A DNA stretch of 64,000 nucleotides from Pseudoneurospora amorphoporcata (taxonomy: Eukaryota > Ascomycota > Sordariomycetes > Sordariales > Sordariaceae). Below, one piece after another: positions 12,310-22,150 of this stretch. The notes under the pieces were generated by a model. It made no database searches and was not told the DNA's origin. It worked only from the letters and a program-made list of their open reading frames with translations. The stretch covers positions 1 to 64,000 of the forward strand of contig MU859219.1 of NCBI GenBank assembly GCA_033297205.1, given 5' to 3'. The stretch's first letter is position 1. Each line of letters starts with the position of its first letter. The position numbers and the translations under genes were made by a program.

Positions 12310-14413
12310 CTTGAACTAGACTTGTGTATTCTGTATTTCTGGCCTCTCTGGACTTGCTAGAATCTCTCTCTTTCCAACAACAACCGTCTTACTACCTCGT
12401 TCGTTGTCGAGTATAATAGAGAGCTTCGGCGGCGCGCTTGTGGCTACTACCACTACTACTGCTGAACGAAAGGAGGAGGATGCCCTGCTTCTTTGGCTCT
12501 ATGCCCATCTTATAGCATGTCGCAACTCGGTCGGTATGTGGGACACCACTCGAAGACGAAAGTTCGAACTAACTCCTTGCCAAGCTTTTGTGTGTGAAGT
12601 TGAGAAGCTAGCTATCCCAGTATGGTAATCTCGATTCGCGAAGGGTTGTGGTGCGTACGAGTCCGTGGTAGGCTCGTCAGCGTCCGTGGGGTCAGTCGTC
12701 GAGTGTGCGGTACGGAGACTAGGCAGTACTCGATTTTCGACGTTTGGTGATGGGTCGGGTGGTTGCCGACGGGATCAACGGGAGTCGTTCGGTGGGATTT
12801 GTGGTATTCGAGTGCGGCACGGGGAACTCTGGTCTGATATGTATATATTCAAAACAAAGTATGTTCGCCAAGGAGTTAAGTCGCCACTGACACTGCAACT
12901 GAACGAGACTGATGAAGCAGCAAAAAGTTGTCTGGGGGAAAGTCAGCTTCGGGCGCCCCGAATGAACATTCCACTTTGGTGGGGATGCCTGCCCGCGGCC
13001 GCTGTAAGAAAGTGGAATCTGGGGAAATTTACCCAACAAGGTCACCCACGTCGGCAGGGTCGGCCGAGCCCCGCCAAGACAAGCACGGGGCCCCTGACCC
13101 GCTGACCGAGATCAACCTCAATGGCTATTGTTAGGGAGTCCACTGTCTTCAGGTGCAATCACTAACAGCCATATAAAGAATTGTTCTCGAATCTTGAAAA
13201 CCTTCCCCTATCACGGAGCTCCGGTGCCGACTCTGCGATGCCCCTCATATGACCATGGAGGTGTTTTGACTTTTTTTCAGCTTCAATCAAAAAACTTTGC
13301 ATCTAATTGCGCATGCGCGACTCTGCGTGCTTCAGGTATCGCATTGCATATGATACCCTCTCTGTGGGTAAGTTGATCGTGTCAGCCCCTTTCTTCGGAA
13401 CCGGATCTCGAAAAAGGGCTCGGTGACTTGGCGATGGTCCAGAACCAACCAGCCGAAATCATCAACAGCCTCTCTTCTTCAACATTTCCTGAATCTCACA
13501 TTTGACTCATAGTCACTAGCATCACATAAGAGGGTAATTCAGATGTTCTGCTGTCTGATTTATTCCAATTTCCAGTCTCAACATCCCATCATATCTATCT
13601 GCCTGCCTGCCTCGCTATGTAAACATGCCTTCCATCTCATCTTCACGGAAAAGACTGCGGGTATAATTCCATCCCATCCTCATATTCCATCTCCTCTCTT
13701 CTCCCCCTTCTCATACAACAGGTATCATGCTTCAAACTTGGTGGGAAAAAAAGTGACAAAACCCCAAAGCCAGAGCTCCCTTTTAACGCCAGTTTTCTGC
13801 CTGCCAGTGATGACAGATCCCATAATCTTTCCCAGTCTCTCTTGCCTTTTTTCCTGTCCGTCGTCATGAAACCCGCACATTACGTCGTTACAAGAGAAAA
13901 AAATCGAAACATACAGAACGAAAAGCAAGAGAAGGAGAAAAAAGAACGACGTGCCTGCGCCATATCATCAAACACCAGTCCATGGTTTTCCATCTTCCTC
14001 CTTTCATCACCATTATCTCCCGAGTGCCCAAACAACCTCAAAAACAAAGCAACCATCAAGGCAACCTCTCTGAAATGAAGAAAACGTCCCACCCATTCGT
14101 ACCGGTCGATTGAGGAAATGACGAGAGAAAAGAAGGGAATGGGAATGGCTCCCAGGTTTTTGTCCTGTAAACCCACAGCCTTGGAGGCCCTCCCAAAAAG
14201 GCAAATGGAATCCGTGTCGTGATATGTCGAGTGAACGACTTCTTTCGTGGTGTATGATGCAGTGTTGTTACACAGCTGGGCTCGCGCCCTCTTTCGTCTT
14301 TTCTGTCTTCTTCGATCTTCCCCTTTCTAATCCTGAGTTTTGTGTGAGATCCCAAGCATTGACAAGAATTGTTGGGTAAGAACATAAATGAGGTAAGAAA
14401 TCAACGAAGAAAA
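12310..14413. other. Intergenic region, phosphatase promoter and downstream flank
   Basis: The left part is the promoter of the minus-strand phosphatase gene. The right part (roughly 13.9-14.4 kb) is probably the 3' UTR of the next minus-strand gene. In between, 13.55-13.87 kb is strongly pyrimidine-rich on the plus strand, including TCTATCTGCC-type short repeats, without a coding frame that I recognise. TGACTCA at 13504 fits a CPC1/GCN4 half-site pair but such 7-mers are expected several times by chance in 64 kb. Confidence 0.45.
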
Positions 14414-17400
14414 TTAGATGCTTGCAAGGCGAGGTCTCCCATCAGGAACTCTGGCGTGGCAGACCATGAGCTTGAGACTCGTGCCCCATTCCTCACACTC
14501 GGCGAGGAGGACTTTGTCTCTCCACATGCTTCCGAGAGTTCCTGGGCCAATACCTGTACCAGCGGCGCTCTCGTAGCACTGGCTGTACCACCATCGTCCC
14601 ACCTTCGCCACCATCTTGGTGATGCTTTCATCTGCTACCGGGCTTCCGTCGCTGATCATCTCGGGAAGACTGCGTTCATCCTTAATGGTCTTGCCCTTGC
14701 CAGCGGCCTTGTTTCTTTTGCCATTCTCGCTACCAGACGATCGTGGAATGACACTAGCGACCGGGACGCCAACACGGCAAGTTTTGAGATCCGCGAAGCC
14801 TTTTCTGCCAAGTAGTCGGAGAATGAGATCCGAGGTTGACCCGAGACTGACCTCGGGGGATTTGGCGTTGACGCGTTCCTTCAGGCGGCGGATAGCCTTA
14901 CGTCCGCGGTTGCCCATATTGTTCAAATCAACGTCAAGGATCGAGAGCTCAATGTAGCCACCAGGTTTGAGGACACGCCGAGCCTCCGAGATGATGTTCC
15001 GATATTGTGCCTCGGGAGCCGCAGCTGGGAAGCGAAAGACCACCGCCGTGAAACTCTCCGCGCCGAAAGGGAATTTGCCAGTATGTGACATGTACTGCGT
15101 CTGGTAGTGATTCGGAGGACTAAGCGGAAGACCAGTTGAGCCATTGCGAGCAGCTGGACGAGGCGGACGAGGCGAAAGGTTGAAGAACGTGGCTGCTGGA
15201 TATGTCTCGGCCGCATAGAAGGACCAGTCGTCGTTGCCAAGACCGTCGATAACGAGGATGGAAGGACGCTTCAGCGAGCCCACATCGTTGAGCAGCTCAT
15301 CTCGGACCGGACTGAAGAGCACATGTCCGAAGGTAAGCCACTTGCTGACAGTCATGGACCCGACGCGCAAATTGACCAATGCAAGTGGCGAGCCATCTTC
15401 TGAACTTTGACTGCAACCACTCGAGTCGGACCGCCGTGGATCGTTCACAGGAAGGCTGTTAGATTGCTTTTCAGTCTCAAGCTCTTGCTCCTGTTCAGGT
15501 TGTTTGTTCAGAAGTTCATTCTGCGGCTGTATCACAGACTCTTCGGGTATCTCAGGTTCCAATGAACACTTTGGGCTGGGATGATCAGCCAGGAGTTGCT
15601 TCACCTTCTCAGCCATATCGGAACTGTAAACGCTAGAACTGACGGGTATTCTTTCCGAGTGCATAATTTGGGTAAGGCTTTGCACCTGTTGTTCTTGGAA
15701 CTGAGAGCGAAGAGTTGGGGACTCCAGAGGTGGTTCAATTCGCCTTGGTGGGGTCGTCGTGTACTTCTCCAGGTGAAATTGGTTCCCGAAAGAGGATCGT
15801 GTGGATCGTACGGATTGGGGCTGCTTCAACGTTTCGTCCCCAAGCAAGTCATCATACTCGTCCCAGATCTCATCCTCAGCCAATGGCGCATCTGGCTCTG
15901 GAATGACTGCGGTAACCTCGGCAAAGTTGAATCCTCCGGAGCTGCTGGAAGTTGTGGTATTGGTGGTGCACTGAGAGCCCTTCCTTGGTGAAAATGAGAG
16001 AAACTCTTGTCCAATCTGACGGGGGTAAGTTGGAAGCATCGATCCCGGACTTTGAGTCAGCACCGGGGCTTCCGTTCCAACCGGCGTCGATGGCCTGGGT
16101 GGACTCGGTCCCTTAGCAATGGAGTATGCGTCCCGAAGGTCCATCTTAGATGGCGTCGCTTGAACACTAAGTCTTTGGAACGGCCGGGAGAAACTTTTTG
16201 GTGAGATCTGTTCGGCACGAGCACTAATGACTTTTGGAATCCGACCGACCTGAGGAAGTCGGCTCGGGCGGCCCTGTACAGGACCGGCAATGTTTCCAGC
16301 TTGCGTTGGGACTGGTAGAGGCACTGACGGAGGGGCTGAAAGCTTAGAAAACTTGACCGGTGACATATCCTCGAGCTCGGCGACTGTCGGAACCTGGGCA
16401 CTGGCTTCTGAAGTGAGGAAGCTGGGTTGCGCATTCTCCTGCGTAACGAAAGGTCGGCGCTCCTCCGATTTCTTGTGCTGAGAGTCAGAAATCTGCTTAT
16501 GAGTGGGAGAATCCGGGCTCTTCGCCTCGCGAAGGACCTCCTCCAAGTCCGGAATGTCGGTATCCTCCTGCTCGGACGAGTCCATCATGGTGTAAAATGC
16601 TAGCGGCTTGCTTTGGACGACCTTGACTGTAGCCGCCACAGCAGCCACTGGAGCCGCATTCTCTGGAATTTCCACCTTCTTTGTCTCTGAGGCAGGTTGG
16701 CTGTGATTCCTTCCAAAGAAGTTCCATTTCCGCGGAGAACGAGCTCGCTTCATCAGACGCTTGGGTCCAGAAAGGTGCTTGGGTCCTTCTGACGCCTTGA
16801 TGCCCTGAACGGCGTCAATCGACGGGGCCAGCATGGAGTCGTCCGTCATCAGGACACTGGCATCAATACTAGTGATCGACGGAGACGTAACATGGGGTTG
16901 AGTGACGATAGGAGCCGGAATCCTCGGGGATTCCTTCTCTCCAGACTTCAACCTTTGTATAGATCTCCGCAAAGCCAACGTCGACTTGATGACCGGAGCC
17001 TCAGACTCACTACTCTCGGAGGGTCTGCGGCTGCTGACAGACGCGCTCTGAGCATGTTGGCCAGCGCGAGGGAATGCAGACGGCCACAGAGTGTTTCGAG
17101 GGGTAGAGTTAAGAGAGACTTGCGAGCTGTTCTGTGATTCCACGCTGGGTCGTTCACACATGACACTTTGGCTGCTTTCTGTCCGGCCCAGTTCCGAACC
17201 CACATTCCTGTTCTCGATGATTTCCCCGCCTGCAATAACGACAGGTGCCATCCTTTCCAACAAGAAGGAATCGTTGGTGCCAATGGTTTCTTGCGAGCTC
17301 ATCGTCCCAGGGATCGCTCTGCTAGTGTTTGCATGGCTGTTGCTCCTACGGCGTGCTGGCCCGACGCGCCCATAGCCTTCGTGACCAGTTCCCGCTGCAG

Positions 17401-19078
17401 GGCCTTTCCTGGTTGACTTCTTCTCATCCTTCTGCAAAGGGACCTCTGGGGCTGTTTTTGTCCGTCGTCCGAAAAGGGGGAAACGACGAAAAGTCGAGAC
17501 ACCAGGGCTTGGCGTACGGGTGGTCCTTCCTGGTTCGGCTTTGATGGTACTCGCATCTTCCCCCATCCTGGACATCTTTGGCGCTGGCGTTGCCTCTCTG
17601 GTGATGGCTGGCCTGAGTAGATGAACATGTGTGTCGGAAGTTGAGGATAGCAACCCAGGCCTGGCGACGATTGCAGGTGCCAAAAGCTTGCTGGATCTCT
17701 TTTCGGATGGTACAGATGTCAGGTTACTCTGGATAATCGGCATGGGCAGACCCAGCTGAGAGTGAAGGTCCGGGGTCCCATCTCTGCTCGGGCGGCGAGG
17801 AGGCTGCCCTCTAGGCGGTGGAACCTGCTGGGCAGTTTGGGCGGGACGAGGTCGAGAGAACGAGCCTGGCTTTGGCAACAGTTGCGCGGCTGCCGCTGCT
17901 GGGGCCGTTGGCTGGGTCGGTGGCGCACGCCAGGGCCTCGGTGGGGACAAGCTTCCATCGTGGCTCTTGGTAAATTTGTGTGACGAAATGCGTGGTGGTG
18001 GGCTAGGCGCAAGGGGTGATAGCTGCTTTCTCTTCTTGGAATCCTTCCTTTCAAGCTCGCGGACTGTCGAGTTGGAAGATGACGAGGTCAAGGATTCCCT
18101 GACTGATGGCAAACCCTGAGGGTCAGCGCTGACCAGATCCAACTCATTTGATATGCTTCCTCCTCTTCTCCTGCTGACTGGTGGTCTTGTTTGAGTCGCC
18201 TCAACCTGTCTCATCCTGACACCTGCTCCGGGGAATCGTAAAGGCGCCACCATGCCGGGGGACTGAGATGACATGGACGTAGGCGTGGTGTCTCGGCTAT
18301 ACGGACCAGGTCCTGGTGACTCGGAGAATCTTGTACATGGGCTGCTGCTGAAGCCACTCCTCTGGCTGCTAGATCCGGAGAACAAGGGCGTAGGGGGAGG
18401 AAGATCGTGAGTTGTGAGCGGGTACGGCACCTCGATGCCGAAACTTCCATTGTACACTGGCACTTTGACATCGCGATATCTGTCCAGCTCTGGGTATAAT
18501 GTTGGTATTTGCGGTGCACCTACCGCAACTTCGACTTGGTGAGCTACTCGGATTTCCATCGTGTTTGTTGCCGGGTTGCGGTCGGAGCGTGAACTGGCTG
18601 AGGAGTCGATTGAGATCTGGGATCGAGGGTTGGAAGCCGATGATGACGAGCTTGTTTTTGAATGGTTTCCCGTCTCGTCTCGGGAGCCCTTCCGGATGCT
18701 GTTCACTGCCTCTTGTGATATCCCTGAGTTCTTCCTCCTAAGCACATTTCGAGGTTTCGAAGTCGGCGCTGGTAGTCGGCTGGTTGACGCTAATGTAATC
18801 GATGTGGTGTTGCCCAATATCTTTGAATTTCTGTTTCCAGCTGTAACCCGAGGCTGAATGGGTTCCGGTTGGGTATCGGAGGGCTGCCGTTGCGGCAAAG
18901 ATTGCGGTAGCCTACTAGGCATCTTGGGCTGTGGTAGTGTCCTTACACGTTCGGTGCTTGACTCTCCTCCTCTCTTCTTCAAAAGTAAGGAACCGGGTGA
19001 CGCTATCGTTCCGGGACTTTTGAGTCTGCTATCGGCTGACAAGCCTGAAGGACCGAGTCCTGGCCTTTGGGAAGCCAT
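14414..19078 (-). CDS. Large disordered protein with degenerate C-terminal methyltransferase fold
   Basis: One uninterrupted frame of 1554 residues; I start at the ATG at 19078 (ACAATGGCTTCC, good context), since the open frame upstream of it has no ATG. Residues 1 to about 1200 are low complexity: rich in Ser, Pro, Arg and Thr with repeated RRPS/SPR patches, likely disordered and heavily phosphorylated. From about 1250 the sequence becomes globular: VIDGLGNDDWSFYAAETYP, then FTAVVFRFP, RRVLKPGGYIELSILDVD, and a final WWYSQCYE segment. The middle motif is the classic post-strand-4 methyltransferase element (LKPGGYIEL), so this is a class I SAM-methyltransferase fold. Its motif I lacks the usual G-x-G-x-G loop. 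It may therefore be inactive or bind SAM differently. Function unknown; nuclear or cortical scaffold roles are guesses. Confidence 0.85.
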   Translation of the reverse strand: MASQRPGLGPSGLSADSRLKSPGTIASPGSLLLKKRGGESSTERVRTLPQPKMPSRLPQSLPQRQPSDTQPEPIQPRVTAGNRNSKILGNTTSITLASTSRLPAPTSKPRNVLRRKNSGISQEAVNSIRKGSRDETGNHSKTSSSSSASNPRSQISIDSSASSRSDRNPATNTMEIRVAHQVEVAVGAPQIPTLYPELDRYRDVKVPVYNGSFGIEVPYPLTTHDLPPPTPLFSGSSSQRSGFSSSPCTRFSESPGPGPYSRDTTPTSMSSQSPGMVAPLRFPGAGVRMRQVEATQTRPPVSRRRGGSISNELDLVSADPQGLPSVRESLTSSSSNSTVRELERKDSKKRKQLSPLAPSPPPRISSHKFTKSHDGSLSPPRPWRAPPTQPTAPAAAAAQLLPKPGSFSRPRPAQTAQQVPPPRGQPPRRPSRDGTPDLHSQLGLPMPIIQSNLTSVPSEKRSSKLLAPAIVARPGLLSSTSDTHVHLLRPAITREATPAPKMSRMGEDASTIKAEPGRTTRTPSPGVSTFRRFPLFGRRTKTAPEVPLQKDEKKSTRKGPAAGTGHEGYGRVGPARRRSNSHANTSRAIPGTMSSQETIGTNDSFLLERMAPVVIAGGEIIENRNVGSELGRTESSQSVMCERPSVESQNSSQVSLNSTPRNTLWPSAFPRAGQHAQSASVSSRRPSESSESEAPVIKSTLALRRSIQRLKSGEKESPRIPAPIVTQPHVTSPSITSIDASVLMTDDSMLAPSIDAVQGIKASEGPKHLSGPKRLMKRARSPRKWNFFGRNHSQPASETKKVEIPENAAPVAAVAATVKVVQSKPLAFYTMMDSSEQEDTDIPDLEEVLREAKSPDSPTHKQISDSQHKKSEERRPFVTQENAQPSFLTSEASAQVPTVAELEDMSPVKFSKLSAPPSVPLPVPTQAGNIAGPVQGRPSRLPQVGRIPKVISARAEQISPKSFSRPFQRLSVQATPSKMDLRDAYSIAKGPSPPRPSTPVGTEAPVLTQSPGSMLPTYPRQIGQEFLSFSPRKGSQCTTNTTTSSSSGGFNFAEVTAVIPEPDAPLAEDEIWDEYDDLLGDETLKQPQSVRSTRSSFGNQFHLEKYTTTPPRRIEPPLESPTLRSQFQEQQVQSLTQIMHSERIPVSSSVYSSDMAEKVKQLLADHPSPKCSLEPEIPEESVIQPQNELLNKQPEQEQELETEKQSNSLPVNDPRRSDSSGCSQSSEDGSPLALVNLRVGSMTVSKWLTFGHVLFSPVRDELLNDVGSLKRPSILVIDGLGNDDWSFYAAETYPAATFFNLSPRPPRPAARNGSTGLPLSPPNHYQTQYMSHTGKFPFGAESFTAVVFRFPAAAPEAQYRNIISEARRVLKPGGYIELSILDVDLNNMGNRGRKAIRRLKERVNAKSPEVSLGSTSDLILRLLGRKGFADLKTCRVGVPVASVIPRSSGSENGKRNKAAGKGKTIKDERSLPEMISDGSPVADESITKMVAKVGRWWYSQCYESAAGTGIGPGTLGSMWRDKVLLAECEEWGTSLKLMVCHARVPDGRPRLASI

Positions 19079-22000
19079 TGTGATCCTATATCCCACGGAG
19101 GAAGGCCGGCTAACAGAACCATACTAAGACTCTTGCTCCGTGGTCCACGACATGAATGCTGTGCAAGAATAACACAACCAAAGTCTACCGCGCTGGTAGT
19201 ATGTGTTCAGGCGCGGGAGGCTGTGACGGGTACAACGGGAGTAGCCTAGTCGTATCGCGGAACACCGGTGCTCGATCCTGCCCGTGGCAATTAAGTGCTG
19301 ATCCCGTATTATGGTAGTATTCCACCGGGAGCTGAAATACCCGACAAGTTGTTGAACAGTGGTGAGTAAATTAAGCAAGGTCTATAATGACCAAAAGAAC
19401 AAGAGAACGGAAACTTTAGAAGAAAGAGGCTGAGAATAAGGAATAATAGTTCAGTAGTTGCTGGATGGATGGTCTACTAGTTAGTTTTTCGCAATCCCTG
19501 GGAACCATGGGCCCCGCATGGGGTGTGGTGTATAAGTGGTTGAGTGTGGGTACAATGTGATGAGGGGCCGCTAATAGCCAGGGGGTCCAGGTGCTTTTGT
19601 TCGTGTATGTGTACAATAGATTGGGAAGCAGATTGTGTGTGTAAGCTCGCTCCGTCATGCAGGAGGAGATGGAGGGTGTGTGGGTGGTGGGGGTTAGGTT
19701 AAGTTGAAGATGTGGAAGGTATCACAACACAAGTGATATGTAGTAATGTGGAAGCAGCAAAGAGGAATACGGATACGTATCAGGGAAGGCGTCGTCGGAT
19801 GTAGCATCCATAAAACAGAAAAGCAAAGAAGAAAAAAAAATTGGGAGCCCAGGCAGACGGAACAGATACACTTACCTAGGTTGACTGCTGGTTGAGCTTC
19901 GCGGAACTACCGTACAGAGCGTTCCGAGGCTTGGGTAACTTGAGTCAAGCTGCCCGGTTTGAAGTGGTAATGAGGGAGTGATGGTAGCCAGGCGGGAGGA
20001 CAGGTACTACCTCGAGAAGAGAAAAGTGAAGAGAGAGTGAGATACCGAGATGGCAAGGTAGGAAGAGTTAGTCGGGTAGTGAAGGCAAGAGCTCATGAGG
20101 TAGGTAGAGTGGCAGTAGAGTAGCAGTTTGACGATGGGAGATACCTACTATCAATAGCGCGGCAAAAGGCCCCATGTCCTGACTTGCCGCGTAGAGTAAA
20201 GATCTGCCGCCAATGAGATGGTCAAGGTCGGCGACAATGTGCTTGGGAAATGTCGACCATGTCAACCCAAGTACACCATGTGGCCTTGTACGGGGGGAAG
20301 TACAAGGGCCAGGGTTGGTATGATAGCCAGTCCATCGGTGGGAACATGGTAGACATGGGAACCTCAATGCGCCCGTAGACCGAACGGCCGCCCTCACTCG
20401 ACGTGTAATTCCGCTCATACAGGGCAGTAATTCCATCATGGCAGAATGCTAGTGCCGATATAGGCAACCCCGTGTTGCTATCTTTTGACTCTCGGGGTGG
20501 CGTAGACAGCTTCGAGCCCCCAAATGGATGAAGTGTTGTCAACTCAACAACACCTGACTTTTGACCATCTCCAGCATGAACGACGACGAGACGGTGAAAG
20601 ACTTGGCAGGAAGATTGGGCAGTGGAAAATGCAAACACGATGCGTTGTGCACTGGCAATTGACACTTTCTGGAAGATGCCCGAAGGGGGAGGGAACCTGA
20701 GTGAAGAGTCATCGTTGAGAGTTGGGAAAGAGAAGAGGGGAGAACAGTGAGCGGTGTCCAATCTGCATTCAAGTTGGCGACCTCTTGTGGTTTGAGGAGA
20801 GGAAAGAAGAAACTGGCTGTCAAAAGGCGCGTTGCCGTTGGTTGGGCTGCATGGTGTCAATAGCATTTAGTCCAGTGCACCTGCAGCGGGAAGAGTGGAG
20901 AGACGAACTCAGGTCCAGGCAGGAAGGGTGCCCGTCAAATCTGGCGCTGTGTCGTCCCTTCCCTTCCCGGGGGTTCTTTCCACTGTACCTCTGCTGTCTT
21001 GTACCTGACGCTACAGGTGCCAAATCGTGGAGAAACAGCCACCAAACACCGACCTCGGCTGCATTGCGAGAACAACATTGAACCGGGCAAACGAAACAAC
21101 TTCGAGTTATTATCGAAAATCACAATGCAAAGAGTGCGTGTCCCCAGCGGCTGTGCCGCCTCATGTTCAGAACCGCAACCAAAGACAGGCAAAGACAGCC
21201 CTGGGATATGCATGCGGAGATGCCCTATGAGCACCCAGAAGGCCATGCGAAGTGTGCCATTGGGTGCGGGTTAAGGACGGGGTTTTGCTCAATGCTACCC
21301 CCTCTCCCCTCAATCTCTGGTCGCATTCGATCCTCTTTTTCCATTGACTCTCTCTGGGCATCCCGAGAGCCTCCATTCGAGACCCGAAGATCGCTGCTCA
21401 CCTCCGTCAGGAGCAATTTGCGTGTTGGTGATGGGCGCCCGAGCCCCCCTTGGCCGACCATCTAGGCCGACTGATATGAAGAGCAGTGCCCCCGGCCCAT
21501 TGTCTGACGATGTATCTGCACTATCCAGCTCGCGCATACCGCAATTATCATGTCCAGATATCTTATAGCCATGGATGTCCCTAGCTCTTGGGATCAGAAT
21601 AGAGAAAGTCAATCGGCTCAAGACGGCACGGGAATTTGATGAACGGCAAGGTTCCATGGATGGTTGTACGCGGGGTTCTTTCGCCCTCATCTCAGGGTCA
21701 CTTACAACAAAAATTAACGACTTGTCAGGGGTTCGTTGCAAATATCAAGGCTTGGTGTGATATCTCCGTCATATACCCACCCAGAGCTAAGAAAAAGTTG
21801 GAATCTCTAAACATGCTCAACCCTATCAAGTTCTCTCACATGCCGGGGCAGGCATCGGGAATGAGAAGCATTTATATTTACGTCAGCGTGATGGGCTCTA
21901 GTGTGGGTAGGTAGAGTCTGTTGCCTATCCTGCTATCCGACCCTTTATCCGATCACTCTTAAGAACCCCCGAGGCCATCAAGGATTTCGGAATTGGGCAA

Positions 22001-22150
22001 AATGTCAACAACACCCTGAACTCATTCAAAATGACAGGATCCATGTCGTTGATCCCCCGGAGGCGCTAATGAACTCCCCGGCAAAAGAAAGGAAACGAGG
22101 AGAGAACGGGTCCTGTTCGAGGGAATAATTTCAGGTATAATGGCGGCACC
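19079..22150. other. Left part of an 8-kb gene-poor stretch; long leader or promoter of the methyltransferase-like gene
   Basis: On the minus strand a donor-like CTAG|GTAAGTG at 19875 and an acceptor-like CTGTTAG ending at 19110 could bound a leader intron of about 766 nt just upstream of the start codon at 19078; this is motif evidence only. Between 19.6 and 20.1 kb the plus strand is purine-rich (GGTAG/GAAG tracts). A 215-codon minus-strand frame at 20222-20866 is described separately. TGAGTCA occurs near 19941. I recognise no other gene. Confidence 0.45.
20222..20866 (-). CDS. Unassigned open reading frame, possibly not a gene
   Basis: A minus-strand frame of 214 residues that I cannot assign to any family. 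The middle has alternating hydrophobic stretches of beta-propeller-like feel (QRIVFAFSTAQSS, RLVVVHAGDGQKSGVVEL, ISALAFCHDGITALYERN), while the last 40 residues are unusually rich in Trp, Pro and Tyr. There is no clear start context, no signal peptide, and codon use is less biased than in the recognised genes. It could be an exon of a small gene, part of the transcribed leader of the methyltransferase-like gene, or a chance frame. Confidence 0.22.
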   Translation of the reverse strand: MLLTPCSPTNGNAPFDSQFLLSSPQTTRGRQLECRLDTAHCSPLFSFPTLNDDSSLRFPPPSGIFQKVSIASAQRIVFAFSTAQSSCQVFHRLVVVHAGDGQKSGVVELTTLHPFGGSKLSTPPRESKDSNTGLPISALAFCHDGITALYERNYTSSEGGRSVYGRIEVPMSTMFPPMDWLSYQPWPLYFPPYKATWCTWVDMVDISQAHCRRP

